46,400 nucleotides of DNA, taken from Anaerolineales bacterium (GTDB taxonomy: Bacteria > Chloroflexota > Anaerolineae > Anaerolineales > E44-bin32). Below the pieces are notes generated by a model that saw only the letters and a program-made list of their open reading frames with translations, was not told the origin of the DNA and searched no databases. The position numbers and the translations under genes are program-made. Where the stretch lies: assembly GCA_037382465.1 (NCBI GenBank), contig JARRPX010000007.1, positions 1 through 46,400 on the forward strand, read 5' to 3'. The number at the start of each line of letters is the position of its first letter. The stretch's first letter is position 1. This document shows positions 7,850 through 16,637 of this stretch, piece after piece.

Positions 7850-8410
7850 CTAAAAATCCAAAGCCAGTTCGATCGAGCGCACGATCTCGTCCAACGATGC
7901 GTAGGCGCCGATCTGCATGCTCGCAAGCAGGCCATCCGGCCCGATAATGAAAGTCTCCGGCACGCCTCTAACACGATAATCCTTGTAAATCTGACCGCCA
8001 AGATCAGGTCCATTGGGATAGGTAATGCCGAATCGCTGCAGATATTCGTTCGCCTTCGTTTCCGTGTCCGACCAATCCACACCCAGAAACACCACGCCCT
8101 GGTCGCGATACATTTGATAGGCCCGTTCCAGATCCTCGGCTTCGTACACGCAGGTAGTGCACCAGGAAGCCCAGACGTTGACCAGGATCACCTGGCCGCG
8201 CAGGGTACTTGTGTCGATTTGATCGCCGTCGAAAGTATGCAGTACAAAATCTGGTGCCGGTTCACCAATTTTCATCGGACCACGGTTTGCATCGAGCAGT
8301 CCAAATGCGAGTAAAGCCAGGATACCGATGATGAGGGCCCATGCGATGAAGACACCCCAACCCCTTGCACCCGATTGCTTTTCTTGATTCTGCATCGTTT
8401 CTTCCGTCAT
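7850..8410 (-). CDS. ccmG: Thioredoxin-like protein CcmG/ResA/TlpA family
   Basis: A 186-residue membrane-anchored thioredoxin-fold protein. One helix (about residues 18-41) is followed by a periplasmic AhpC/TSA-Redoxin domain with the active site WASWCTTC and the cis-Pro loop VRGVPETFIIG. In the ccm operon it most likely keeps CxxCH cysteines of apocytochromes reduced, as CcmG/ResA does. Start is ATG at 8410; an ATG five codons later has an equally acceptable upstream GGAAG. The dipeptide between the cysteines (TT) differs from the common EP or VP, which could alter its redox potential. Confidence 0.9.
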   Translation of the reverse strand: MTEETMQNQEKQSGARGWGVFIAWALIIGILALLAFGLLDANRGPMKIGEPAPDFVLHTFDGDQIDTSTLRGQVILVNVWASWCTTCVYEAEDLERAYQMYRDQGVVFLGVDWSDTETKANEYLQRFGITYPNGPDLGGQIYKDYRVRGVPETFIIGPDGLLASMQIGAYASLDEIVRSIELALDF

Positions 8411-8455
8411 ATTTTCACGCCCTTTAAACTACGTACAATGGATTCCAGCGGAAAT

Positions 8456-8941
8456 TTATGCGTCTTCCTGACGCCTGCGCAATTGTTCCTCCATACGCTC
8501 CATGTAGGGATCTCTCTCTACCTGCGGTGCTGCGGACAGCTCTTCGGCCGGTTTGCGCCAGGTTCGAGATGCCTTAACCAGTATCCAGACCCCCACCAGG
8601 AAAATGGCCACCGGAAGGACGTAGACGAGAAGGTTGAAGCCTTCGGCCGGCGGCTCGGGTAAAACCTGCGCCCCGTGTTGTTCGACGAAGTACTGGATGA
8701 TCTGATCTTCACTCCAACCCTCGGACAGCTTCAGCCGAATTTCTGCCCGCCAGTCGATACACGCCTGCGTCCCGCAAACATCGAGCGGTGTGTTTTCACA
8801 AACCGGGCAGTACAGCTTCTTGGCGATCGCATTGACTTCGTCGTCCGTAGGCTGCTCTTCCTGTGCACCTGCAGCAAGCGTAGATTGCAGCATCATCAAA
8901 ATGAGAAAAGCCAACAGCCCTGCTAGAATCCGCTTTCGCAC
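8456..8941 (-). CDS. ccmH: Cytochrome c maturation protein CcmH
   Basis: A 161-residue protein with an N-terminal signal/membrane segment, a short three-helix domain containing the redox pair LYCPVC (the family LRCxxC site, around residues 43-48) and a C-terminal helix (LLVYVLPVAIFLVGVWILV) anchoring it in the membrane. It reduces or binds apocytochrome thiols for heme ligation with CcmF. Two further cysteines in PLDVCGTQACIDWR are unusual. Start is GTG at 8941 with GGGGAGGGAG upstream. It is 15 bases downstream of ccmF. Confidence 0.92.
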   Translation of the reverse strand: MRKRILAGLLAFLILMMLQSTLAAGAQEEQPTDDEVNAIAKKLYCPVCENTPLDVCGTQACIDWRAEIRLKLSEGWSEDQIIQYFVEQHGAQVLPEPPAEGFNLLVYVLPVAIFLVGVWILVKASRTWRKPAEELSAAPQVERDPYMERMEEQLRRRQEDA

Positions 8942-8956
8942 TGCTCCCTCCCCAGG

Positions 8957-11011
8957 TCAAATACCCGCCGCAGCCATACGCGCTGCAGTCTTGCGCGGCA
9001 GGAATTCTTCATCCTTTTCCGGCCATGCGGCGATGGCGGTTCCCAGGATGAACACCACCGCTCCCAACCAAAGGAAATTCACCAATGGGTTGAGGTAAAC
9101 CTTGAACGTGGCGGCTTCGAGTCCAATCGACTCCCAGCCGACCAGCAGTACATACAGGTCTGCATCCATCATCGAACGCAGCCCCGGAATGGTCATCGAT
9201 TGTTGTGCGTCGGGGAAGAAATCCTGCCGCGGATACAGTTCGCCGACGAACTTCCCGTCCTGAAAAACGGAAACGACCGCGCGTGTGACCTGCTGCCTTC
9301 CGGGGACCTGGAACTGCGTCAGCGAATCGTAGCGCAGCGAATAGCGGTCCATGTTTAGGCTTTCCCCTACGGCCAACGTCGCTTGTGTCTCCGATTGGAA
9401 CATCTCGATGCCGATGATCCCCATCGCCATGAGCACGACTCCGAGGTGAATGACGTAACCGCCGTAGCGGCGCCGATTTCGGCGGAAGAGGTTCAGCAGA
9501 CTGCGCAAGATGTTTTCGCTGTGCCGCCGTTGCCTCGCCCGGGCAGCCCGCCAGAACTCGTACAAAGTAACGGCGACGACAAAGGCAAGCGACCAGGCGC
9601 CCGCATATGCAGCAAAATTGCGCATCCCGCGAACGGCCAATATTATGGGAACCACGAGCGATAAGGACAGCGGAACCCAGATCGATCGTCCCAGTGCCCT
9701 GGCAGAATGACGGCCGTATGCGGAAAGCGGCGCAATGCCCATCAAGATCAAGAGCGCGATCCACAGCGGCGCCGTGATGCGTTCGTACCACGGCGGCCCG
9801 ACGGTGACCTTCATTCCCGTGAACAGCTCGGAGGCGATGGGGAACAACACCCCCAGAAGGCAAACCGCGGCGATCACGATGAAGAGAAAATTATTCAGCA
9901 GAAATAAAACCTCACGTGAGAACCAGGATGGGATCTCGTTTTCCCCTCTGAGATCGTTCCAACGTGAGATCAACAGAGTCCCCGAACCGATGAACATTAT
10001 CCCGATGAAAACGAAAAACATCGGTCCGATCGCCGACTGCGCAAACGCATGAACCGACGAGAGCACACCGGAGCGGGTCAGGAAAGTGCCCAGGATGACC
10101 AGGATGTAGGTCAGCACGATCAAGATCACGTTCCACTGTTTGAACATACCGCGCTTCTCCTGCACCATGACCGAGTGAAGGAAAGCCGTTCCTGTAAGCC
10201 AGGGCATGAAAGCCGCAATTTCTACCGGATCCCAACCCCAGTAACCGCCCCAGCCAAGGACGTCGTACGCCCAGCGGGCGCCCAGCACCAGACCCAGGGA
10301 AAGGAAAAGCCAGGCGACAAGCGTCCAGCGGCGTGTGATGCGGATCCAACGATCGTCGCTGCGCCCCGTGATCAGCGCAGCAATGGCGAACGCATACGGA
10401 ATGACGAACGAGACGAAACCCAAGTACAGCATGGGAGGATGGATGATCATACCCGGATGCCGCAGCAGCGGGTTCAACCCGCGTCCATCGGCGGGGATCA
10501 GAGGCATCGTACCCGCGGGCTGCAGCATGGACGTCACCTGCTCACCGAGGGACGTCATCCATAATCGGCGAAACGGGTTTTCGAAGAACACGATCAGGGA
10601 GAGGAAGAACAGCAGCGTGACCATAGCCACGAACACGACCCAAGGCAGGAACTCCCGGTCCCGGTCCCATTTGCGCACAGAGACCGCAAAGGCGAACGCG
10701 GACATCAGCCAGGCCCAAAACAGCAGAGATCCCTCCTGCCCACCCCATAATGCCGTTATTTTGAGGTAGGTAGGCATGGAATTGCTCGTCACGGATGCCA
10801 CATATTGAATCTGGAACTGTCCATCGACGAGCAGCCAGACTAGCGCCACCGTCGAGAGGCTGAGCAGCGGCCAGGTAAGCAGCATGGCATGGCGAGCGCT
10901 CTCAATGAATCTCGGCTCATCACGCCGCGCACCATACACAGCTGCAACGGCACTGTAGAGCGCCGTGAATAATGCGATGATGAGAGAAATGTAGCCGATA
11001 TCCGCAATCAA
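8957..11011 (-). CDS. ccmF: Heme lyase CcmF (CcsA family)
   Basis: A roughly 684-residue integral membrane protein with about 15 helices, the core of the cytochrome c heme ligation complex. The heme-handling WWD motif GWGGYWGWDPVEIAAF is present, as are flanking periplasmic histidines (for example in RHPGMIIHPPML and LHSVMVQ). A C-terminal soluble loop with DADLYVLLVG precedes the last helix. A GTG at 11026 would add five residues, but GGAGGAG lies inside that stretch with ideal spacing to the TTG at 11011, so I take TTG as the start. The length is close to typical CcmF (about 650). Confidence 0.92.
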   Translation of the reverse strand: MIADIGYISLIIALFTALYSAVAAVYGARRDEPRFIESARHAMLLTWPLLSLSTVALVWLLVDGQFQIQYVASVTSNSMPTYLKITALWGGQEGSLLFWAWLMSAFAFAVSVRKWDRDREFLPWVVFVAMVTLLFFLSLIVFFENPFRRLWMTSLGEQVTSMLQPAGTMPLIPADGRGLNPLLRHPGMIIHPPMLYLGFVSFVIPYAFAIAALITGRSDDRWIRITRRWTLVAWLFLSLGLVLGARWAYDVLGWGGYWGWDPVEIAAFMPWLTGTAFLHSVMVQEKRGMFKQWNVILIVLTYILVILGTFLTRSGVLSSVHAFAQSAIGPMFFVFIGIMFIGSGTLLISRWNDLRGENEIPSWFSREVLFLLNNFLFIVIAAVCLLGVLFPIASELFTGMKVTVGPPWYERITAPLWIALLILMGIAPLSAYGRHSARALGRSIWVPLSLSLVVPIILAVRGMRNFAAYAGAWSLAFVVAVTLYEFWRAARARQRRHSENILRSLLNLFRRNRRRYGGYVIHLGVVLMAMGIIGIEMFQSETQATLAVGESLNMDRYSLRYDSLTQFQVPGRQQVTRAVVSVFQDGKFVGELYPRQDFFPDAQQSMTIPGLRSMMDADLYVLLVGWESIGLEAATFKVYLNPLVNFLWLGAVVFILGTAIAAWPEKDEEFLPRKTAARMAAAGI

Positions 11012-11130
11012 GGTACGCTCCTCCACTTGGCCCGCGCGCCTCGATCGTGCGCTGCGCGCTGCTTAACTGTCCCAGAAAATTGTATCGCCGTTTTCACCCG
11101 GGGATGCTTTCAAATTGCAGTGACCGGGAA

Positions 11131-11652
11131 TCAGCCTTCTCCGGCTTGCAGCGGCACCTCGTCCTCATAACGCGTCGGGCATTTCAGCAGCAATTCATCT
11201 GCGTAAAAAACACCGTCATCCCCGATGTGTCCGGTGACGATTGCCTGCGCCTCATCACGCAGTAAATCGGGTTTCGGGCCATAGTATTCCACCTGCAATC
11301 GGGTGGCCGTCGGATCGTTGACGGCCCGATAGAGGACTTCCGCAAGACCGCCGGCCTGCTCGATTTCATCCAAGTCCGCGGGACTGTTGACCAGTGTGAA
11401 CTGCAGCGTGAGTGTCTCAGCATCGTAGCGTATCGTATCTCCATCGACCGCGCCGGAGATCTTGAGATTGCGATCCTTTACTTCCTCGCCCTTCGTGATG
11501 AGTTCATCGATGGTGAGATAGTATTGCGCTGCGGCGCTGGTGGAAGCCACGATCAAATAGATCAACGCCGCCAGGATCATCAACCCACCGATGATGAATT
11601 TTCCCCGACTTACGGATGAATGTTCGACGTTGGTACGCTCGGATTGGGTCAT
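11131..11652 (-). CDS. ccmE: Heme chaperone CcmE, CxxxY type
   Basis: About 173 residues: an N-terminal membrane anchor (IIGGLMILAALIYLIVA) and a beta-barrel OB-fold domain with YYLTIDELI, KISGAVDGDTI and VEYYGPKPDLLRDEAQAIVTGHI, typical of CcmE. At the heme attachment site the usual HxxxY is replaced by KCPTRY (residues about 159-164), so the covalent heme ligand would be Cys. Such CxxxY CcmE proteins are known from some archaea and sulfate-reducing bacteria. The ATG at 11652 has TGGAGG upstream; the longer open frame upstream is not CcmE-like. It is first in the operon and diverges from the multiheme cluster. Confidence 0.92.
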   Translation of the reverse strand: MTQSERTNVEHSSVSRGKFIIGGLMILAALIYLIVASTSAAAQYYLTIDELITKGEEVKDRNLKISGAVDGDTIRYDAETLTLQFTLVNSPADLDEIEQAGGLAEVLYRAVNDPTATRLQVEYYGPKPDLLRDEAQAIVTGHIGDDGVFYADELLLKCPTRYEDEVPLQAGEG

Positions 11653-11941
11653 ATCGTTGGCCTCCAGTGGAACAGGCGATTTGGACGAATTCACTGACTT
11701 TCGGGGCGCTGCGTCTTCCTGCCCTCGAATTATCCGCGAAGTCGTCGCCGCATGACAATCTTCACACAAACAGATTAACGCAAAATGAACGCCGGGCGGG
11801 GAAATGAAACTCCCGAAATCCATTGTGAGATCATGGGAATTATAAGACAAATTGGGGCTATATTGACGGATGACAGACGTCATGCCCCGCACAGACCATT
11901 CGTCTATTTCGACTTGTGATATATTGCGCAAAGTGATGATG

Positions 11942-11957
11942 TGGGGTAAATTACCCA
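11942..11957. promoter_or_regulatory. Palindromic operator candidate TGGG-N8-CCCA, site 1
   Basis: The inner part is nearly a perfect dyad, GGGTAA-A-TTACCC. Read on the other strand it matches the site at 27000-27015 at 13 of 16 positions. It lies about 157 bases upstream of the nonaheme cytochrome start. A binding protein is not known; the nearby NarL-type regulator is a candidate by location only. Confidence 0.45.
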
Positions 11958-11965
11958 TAGATAGA

Positions 11966-11981
11966 TGGGGGTTTTGCCCCA
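11966..11981. promoter_or_regulatory. Palindromic operator candidate TGGG-N8-CCCA, site 2
   Basis: Part of a hairpin GATGGGG (11964-11970) / CCCCATC (11977-11983). Its centre is 24 bases from the centre of site 1, slightly over two helical turns. The central bases differ from site 1 and from the distal site at 27000. Confidence 0.4.
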
Positions 11982-12113
11982 TCACTCCCTTTGACACTTC
12001 TCTACCACAACCGTCGTGTCATTCCTGGGGATTCTATGTTGGCGAACGAAAAGCTGTTCTCATCACCATCGAACCCTTATCATTAATCTGGCGAATCAGC
12101 AGGAGTTGTATGC

Positions 12114-13238
12114 ATGTGGTTCAAGCGTCGATCTGTCATTTTAATCCTGGCCAGTATCCCGCTTCTCGCGATCGCGTTTAGCTTGACTTTTACCCCGACG
12201 CAAGCGACGGAGTCACCCACAAATCGTACGCCACAAATAGCCGACAACGATGCGTGTTTTGCATGTCACGCTACGCCGGGCCTGCAAATTACACTTCCGT
12301 CCGGGGAAGAATTGTATCTTACCGTCGACCGCGATACTTACAATGCGTCTGTCCACGGCCAGGGCGGTTACGCATGCATTCAATGCCACACGGATGTTTC
12401 CGAATACCCCCATCCGCAGATCGAAGCCGAAACTCGCAGGGATTTCACGCTCCAGCTCTACACGGTTTGCATCACCTGCCATCAAGACAAATACGCCGAA
12501 ACGCTGGACAGCGTTCATCAGCAGGCGCTCGCGGGCGGCAATCAAAACGCGGCCGTCTGCACGGATTGCCACGGCGCCCACGACACGCAGCCTCCTGGCG
12601 TGCCGCGCAGCGCCATACCAAAAACCTGTGATCGCTGCCATTCACAGATCTATGACCTTTATAAAAACAGCGTCCACGGCGCGGCGCTGATTGAAGACGG
12701 AAATCCGGACGTACCGACTTGTACGGATTGTCACGGCGTGCACGACGTGGAAGGCCCTTCTAACAGCCCGTTTCGCCTCTTCTCACCACAAATTTGCGCC
12801 AAATGTCACTCCGATCCGAAGATGATGGACAAATACGGCATCAGCACCAACGTGTTCAATACGTATGTGTCCGATTTCCACGGCACGACGGTCGTGCTGT
12901 TCGAAAAACTCGCCCCAGACCAGCAGACCAACAAGCCGGTTTGCATCGACTGCCACGGCGTACACGACATGCAGCAAGTCAATGCACCGGAAAGCTCCGT
13001 AATGAAGCAGAATCTGCTTGCCACGTGTCGGAAATGCCACCCCGACGCTTCCGCCAATTTCCCCAGCAGTTGGTTGAGTCATTACGTTCCCAGTCCGACC
13101 AGGGATCGCATGGTGTACTACGTCGGACTGTTCTACAAGATCCTCATTCCCACGGTCGTCGGCGGCATGTTGATTTTCGTAATCTCGGACGCTATTAATC
13201 GAATTCGAAGTCGCCGCAAGGAGCGCCGCAATGCCTGA
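12114..13238 (+). CDS. Membrane-anchored nonaheme cytochrome c
   Basis: A 374-residue protein with an N-terminal hydrophobic segment (signal or anchor, residues 7-27) and a C-terminal transmembrane helix (about residues 338-358) ending in a basic tail. Between them are nine CxxCH motifs, from CFACH at residue 48 to CRKCH at residue 305. The recurrent pattern CxDCHGxHD occurs three times, suggesting duplicated heme modules of the cytochrome c3/NapC type. It should be an exported electron carrier fixed to the membrane. The next gene, a b-type cytochrome, overlaps by 8 bases, so the two probably form a quinol-oxidising complex. ATG at 12114 has AGGAG upstream. The exact family is not recognised. 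Confidence 0.88.
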   Translation: MWFKRRSVILILASIPLLAIAFSLTFTPTQATESPTNRTPQIADNDACFACHATPGLQITLPSGEELYLTVDRDTYNASVHGQGGYACIQCHTDVSEYPHPQIEAETRRDFTLQLYTVCITCHQDKYAETLDSVHQQALAGGNQNAAVCTDCHGAHDTQPPGVPRSAIPKTCDRCHSQIYDLYKNSVHGAALIEDGNPDVPTCTDCHGVHDVEGPSNSPFRLFSPQICAKCHSDPKMMDKYGISTNVFNTYVSDFHGTTVVLFEKLAPDQQTNKPVCIDCHGVHDMQQVNAPESSVMKQNLLATCRKCHPDASANFPSSWLSHYVPSPTRDRMVYYVGLFYKILIPTVVGGMLIFVISDAINRIRSRRKERRNA

Positions 13239-14394
13239 GAAGCAAGCCAAACACTTGCGTTTCACCCTACCCATGCGAATCGAGCACTGGGTGCTGGTTG
13301 CGAGTTTCTCGACCCTGGCGCTGACGGGTTTGGTACAGAAATTCGCTGAGGGAATCATTGCTGACCGAATCATCGGCTTCCTCGGCGGGATCGAGACGGT
13401 ACGCCTGATCCACCATTTCGCCGCCATCGTCCTCATGCTTTTGGCGGTTTACCACATCGGCAGCGTCTCCTACAAGCTGTTCGTCCGTCGGGTACGACCC
13501 AGCATGCTGCCCACGCTCACTGACGTTCGCACTGCGATCCAGGCCTTTCGCTACAATCTCCGCCTGGGGAAAGTCAAAAAGCCACAACAGGGGCGGTTCA
13601 CGTTCGAGGAAAAAATCGAGTATTGGGCCGTGATATGGGGCACGATGGTGATGGCGATCACCGGATTCATGATGTGGAATCCGATCGCGACCACGCGCTT
13701 CCTGCCGGGAGAGGTCATTCCCGCGGCGAAAGCCGCACATGGTGGAGAAGCCCTGCTGGCCGTGCTGGCCATCATCGTTTGGCACTTGTATCACGTGCAT
13801 ATCCGCCAATTCAATAAAAGTATGTTCACCGGCCATCTCAGCGAAGATGAAATGCGCGAAGAGCACCCGCTCGAACTCGCCGATCGCAAGGCCGGCGTCG
13901 CCGAACGCCCCATCGATCCAACGGCTTTTGCACGTCGACGGCGAATTTTTGTACCGGTATATGCCCTTTTTGCGGCCGTCATGATTTTCGGCATCGTCGC
14001 CTTCGTAGCATTAGAAAAGACAGCCATCTCAACCTATCCCCCGGCCGAGAACGTCGTCGTGTATACCCCACTTACGCCAACTCCTTTGCCCACGCCACTG
14101 CCCACAGTACCCGTTCTGCCTTCGGCACCGTCCACTTGGGAGGGTTTTGCTGCAATCTTCCAAGATAAATGCGTCATGTGTCACTCGGGAGAATCGGCAA
14201 GGAATGGCCTCGATCTGACTTCGTATCAATCACTTTTAAAGGGTGGTGTTACCGGCCCAGCCCTCATCCTCGGAGATGCGGAAAACAGCCTTATCGTCAT
14301 TCTGCAATCCACCGGCAATCATCCCGGCCAGCTCAGTGGGGAGGAGTTGGCGGCCCTGCGGAAATGGATCGACGAAGGCGCGCCAGAGAACTGA
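13231..14394 (+). CDS. Cytochrome b561-like membrane subunit fused to C-terminal monoheme cytochrome c
   Basis: A 387-residue fusion. Residues about 15-190 form a four-helix diheme cytochrome b domain of the formate dehydrogenase gamma / b561 type, with histidines in MRIEHWVL, IHHFAAIV, AVYHIG, AAHGGEA and VWHLYHVH as likely heme ligands. A further helix (about 240-262) is followed by a Pro/Thr-rich linker (about 275-300). A C-terminal domain has one CVMCH motif (about residue 314) and ends with LRKWIDEGAPEN, typical of planctomycete-type (PSCyt) cytochrome c. It should pass electrons from menaquinol to the upstream nonaheme protein. ATG overlaps that gene by 8 bases with AAGGAG upstream. Confidence 0.88.
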   Translation: MPEKQAKHLRFTLPMRIEHWVLVASFSTLALTGLVQKFAEGIIADRIIGFLGGIETVRLIHHFAAIVLMLLAVYHIGSVSYKLFVRRVRPSMLPTLTDVRTAIQAFRYNLRLGKVKKPQQGRFTFEEKIEYWAVIWGTMVMAITGFMMWNPIATTRFLPGEVIPAAKAAHGGEALLAVLAIIVWHLYHVHIRQFNKSMFTGHLSEDEMREEHPLELADRKAGVAERPIDPTAFARRRRIFVPVYALFAAVMIFGIVAFVALEKTAISTYPPAENVVVYTPLTPTPLPTPLPTVPVLPSAPSTWEGFAAIFQDKCVMCHSGESARNGLDLTSYQSLLKGGVTGPALILGDAENSLIVILQSTGNHPGQLSGEELAALRKWIDEGAPEN

Positions 14395-14419
14395 GACCCC
14401 GCTGCGCCATGGAGAAACG

Positions 14420-16114
14420 ATGAGCATCCGATCACGACTGCACGATTTTTTCTTTCCGCCCCAACAAAGCAGCCGTTGGAGACGCATCCTGCCGTATGCT
14501 TCATTGGGCGTGCTGACCTTCATCGTGCTGCTCGGCTTCACCTACGCCTGGGATTACACCAATTCCCCCGAGTTTTGCGGCGAGGTGTGTCACACCATGC
14601 CGCCGGAGTTCTCCGCCTATCTCGCTTCCCCCCATGCGCGTGTCGACTGCGTGGAGTGCCACATCGGCCGCGGATTCATCACCACACGCATCACACGTAA
14701 GGCCGGCGACGTCAGGCACATCATTTCGCTGGCCTTCAAGACCTATGAATTCCCCATTCGCGCCGATGAAATGCGGCCCGCACGCGAAACCTGTGAGAAA
14801 TGCCATTACCCGGAGAAATTCTCGGACGACAGCTTGCGGGAAATCCGGCATTATCAGGATGATCCAAACAATACGGCGGTAAGCACCTATCTCACACTCA
14901 AAACGGGCGGCGGCACCAAGCGGGAAGGGCTCGGACGGGGCATACACTGGCACATCGAAAACGAGGTGTATTACCTGGCGGAGGATCTCGAGGAACAATC
15001 CATCCCCTACGTCCGCGTGGTTGAAGATGGTGAAATTGTGGACGAATTCGTCGAGCTGGGCTCCGGCGTCGATCCCGCATCCATCGACGAAACGGATCTC
15101 AAACGAATGGACTGCATCAACTGCCACAACCGCATCACCCATCTCATTCTGACGCCGGAAGATTCTCTGGATCAGTTGATGATGCGCGGCCTGGTCTCAC
15201 CGGCCATCCCGGAAATCCACCGCAAGGCTCTCGAAGTATTGAGCGCCACCTACGCATCCAAACAGGAAGCGCTGGACGGCATCGAAGCGCTGCAAAGTTG
15301 GTACGCCAGCAGCTATCCCGAGTTCGCAGAAGCGAATCGAGAAACGGTCGAAACGGCGGTTCGCGCCATTCGGGATTATTACGATCAATCAGTATTCCCC
15401 GAGCAGAAAGCCGACTGGAACACCCACTCCAACAACATCGGCCATCAGGATTCACCGGGATGTTTCCGCTGCCACGATGGTGAACACATCAACCGGGAAC
15501 AAACGGCGATCCGCCTGGAATGCAACCTCTGCCACTCCATCCCCGTCGTCGCCGGACCGGCGGATTTCACAGCCGAAATCGAAATCAGCCGCGGCCCGGA
15601 ACCCGAATCCCACCTGCATTCCAGTTGGATCAACTTGCATCACGATGCCTTCGACGATTCGTGTGCCGCCTGCCATACCACCGACGATCCGGGCGGCACC
15701 TCCAACACATCCTTCTGCTCCAACAGCGCCTGTCATGGAAACGTCTTTCAATATGCAGGGTTCGACGCGCCCGCTCTGCGCGAAATTCTGCGCGAGCAGT
15801 TCCCGGATGAGACAGAGCCCACCGAGATCACGCTCGAAGAGGGACCGCCCACGTATGATGGTGTCATCGGTCCGATACTCCAGGCGAACTGCAGCGCCTG
15901 CCACAGTGAGGGTGGTATGCGCGGTCTCAACCTGACGACCTACGCGACGGCGCTCGAAGGCAGTGAAAACGGTGCGGTCATCGTGCCTGGCGATCCACAG
16001 GCGAGTCGCATCCTGCAAATCCTGACCGCCGAACAACCCCATTTCGCACAGCTCACTGCGGAAGAACTGCAACTGTTGATCGAATGGATTGCGGACGGAG
16101 CACCGCAAAACTAA
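14420..16114 (+). CDS. NapC/NirT-like multiheme cytochrome c with C-terminal monoheme domain
   Basis: About 564 residues. An N-terminal helix (VLTFIVLLGFTYAW) is followed by a NapC/NirT-type region beginning with the atypical motif CGEVCH (CX3CH, residues 53-58) and SPHARVDCVECH. Further motifs are CEKCH, CINCH, CFRCH, CNLCH and CAACH, an atypical CSNSACH (CX4CH, residues 433-439) and CSACH (491) in a PSCyt-type C-terminal domain ending LIEWIADGAPQN. That gives up to nine hemes. The ATG at 14420 has GGAG upstream; an earlier in-frame ATG overlaps the previous gene and adds no signal. NapC relatives take electrons from menaquinol and pass them to periplasmic partners. Confidence 0.88.
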   Translation: MSIRSRLHDFFFPPQQSSRWRRILPYASLGVLTFIVLLGFTYAWDYTNSPEFCGEVCHTMPPEFSAYLASPHARVDCVECHIGRGFITTRITRKAGDVRHIISLAFKTYEFPIRADEMRPARETCEKCHYPEKFSDDSLREIRHYQDDPNNTAVSTYLTLKTGGGTKREGLGRGIHWHIENEVYYLAEDLEEQSIPYVRVVEDGEIVDEFVELGSGVDPASIDETDLKRMDCINCHNRITHLILTPEDSLDQLMMRGLVSPAIPEIHRKALEVLSATYASKQEALDGIEALQSWYASSYPEFAEANRETVETAVRAIRDYYDQSVFPEQKADWNTHSNNIGHQDSPGCFRCHDGEHINREQTAIRLECNLCHSIPVVAGPADFTAEIEISRGPEPESHLHSSWINLHHDAFDDSCAACHTTDDPGGTSNTSFCSNSACHGNVFQYAGFDAPALREILREQFPDETEPTEITLEEGPPTYDGVIGPILQANCSACHSEGGMRGLNLTTYATALEGSENGAVIVPGDPQASRILQILTAEQPHFAQLTAEELQLLIEWIADGAPQN

Positions 16115-16153
16115 ATTCAAACTCGAACCAAGACAGCAAACAGGACGAACACG

Positions 16154-16636
16154 ATGAGTAGCGATGAAGTTGTGATCGATCGAAGGAAATTCTTGAGCCT
16201 GGCCACCTGGGCCATCGGTGTGCTGATCAGCGCCGGAATGGGCATTCCGGCCATCGCTTTCATCATCGGTCCCGCACTGCAAAGCGAAGAAGAACAGGTG
16301 TGGATCCGGTTGGGTTCGGTTTCAAAGGTCGCCCTGGGTGTGCCGACCCTTTTCAAAACCACGATCGAGCGCAAGACCGGGTGGATCGTCAATGAAGAGG
16401 AACGATCCGTCTACGTTCTGACCGAAGACGGACGGGATTTCGTCGCAATGTCCAACGTTTGTACCCATCTGGGTTGCCGCGTACGCTGGATCGAAGATCG
16501 CGAGGAATTCTTCTGCCCGTGTCACAACGGCGTGTTCGACAAGCAGGGCAGCGTGGTGGACGGCCCACCTCCGCGTCCGCTCGACCGATATGAAGTCAAA
16601 GTAGAAGACGACCTGCTGTACATCCTGGGAGGTTGA
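16154..16636 (+). CDS. qcrA: Rieske iron-sulfur protein of cytochrome bc complex
   Basis: A 160-residue Rieske protein. The N-terminus has a twin-arginine-like DRRKFLSLATW followed by one helix (IGVLISAGMGIPAIAFIIG) that stays as membrane anchor. The C-terminal domain carries the 2Fe-2S ligands CTHLGC (around residue 103) and CPCHNG (around 124), and the proline loop GPPPRPLDRY. It takes one electron from menaquinol at the Qo site and hands it to a c-type heme. It is followed two bases later by cytochrome b6. Start ATG at 16154 follows AGGACGA. Confidence 0.94.
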   Translation: MSSDEVVIDRRKFLSLATWAIGVLISAGMGIPAIAFIIGPALQSEEEQVWIRLGSVSKVALGVPTLFKTTIERKTGWIVNEEERSVYVLTEDGRDFVAMSNVCTHLGCRVRWIEDREEFFCPCHNGVFDKQGSVVDGPPPRPLDRYEVKVEDDLLYILGG

Positions 16637-16637
16637 T

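Larger units (their letters stand above)
11653..12113. promoter_or_regulatory. Divergent control region between ccm operon and multiheme operon
   Basis: A 461-base gap without a convincing gene. It must carry promoters for ccmE (leftward) and for the nonaheme cytochrome (rightward). The clearest signals are two palindromes at 11942-11957 and 11966-11981, listed separately. AT-rich stretches (for example TTGTGATATATT near 11912-11925 and TATCATTAAT near 12078-12088) are possible promoter parts, but I cannot fix -35/-10 boxes. A strong AGGAG precedes the ATG at 12114. Confidence 0.6.

Noticed and set aside
11942-11981. Classical NarL 7-2-7 binding sites
   Set aside because: TACCCAT-like heptamers occur, but their orientation and spacing do not match the known 7-2-7 arrangement, so only a generic palindrome is claimed.
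14243-14419. Longer start for the NapC-like protein
   Set aside because: It lies inside the previous gene, has no ribosome binding site and gives no signal peptide, whereas ATG 14420 does.
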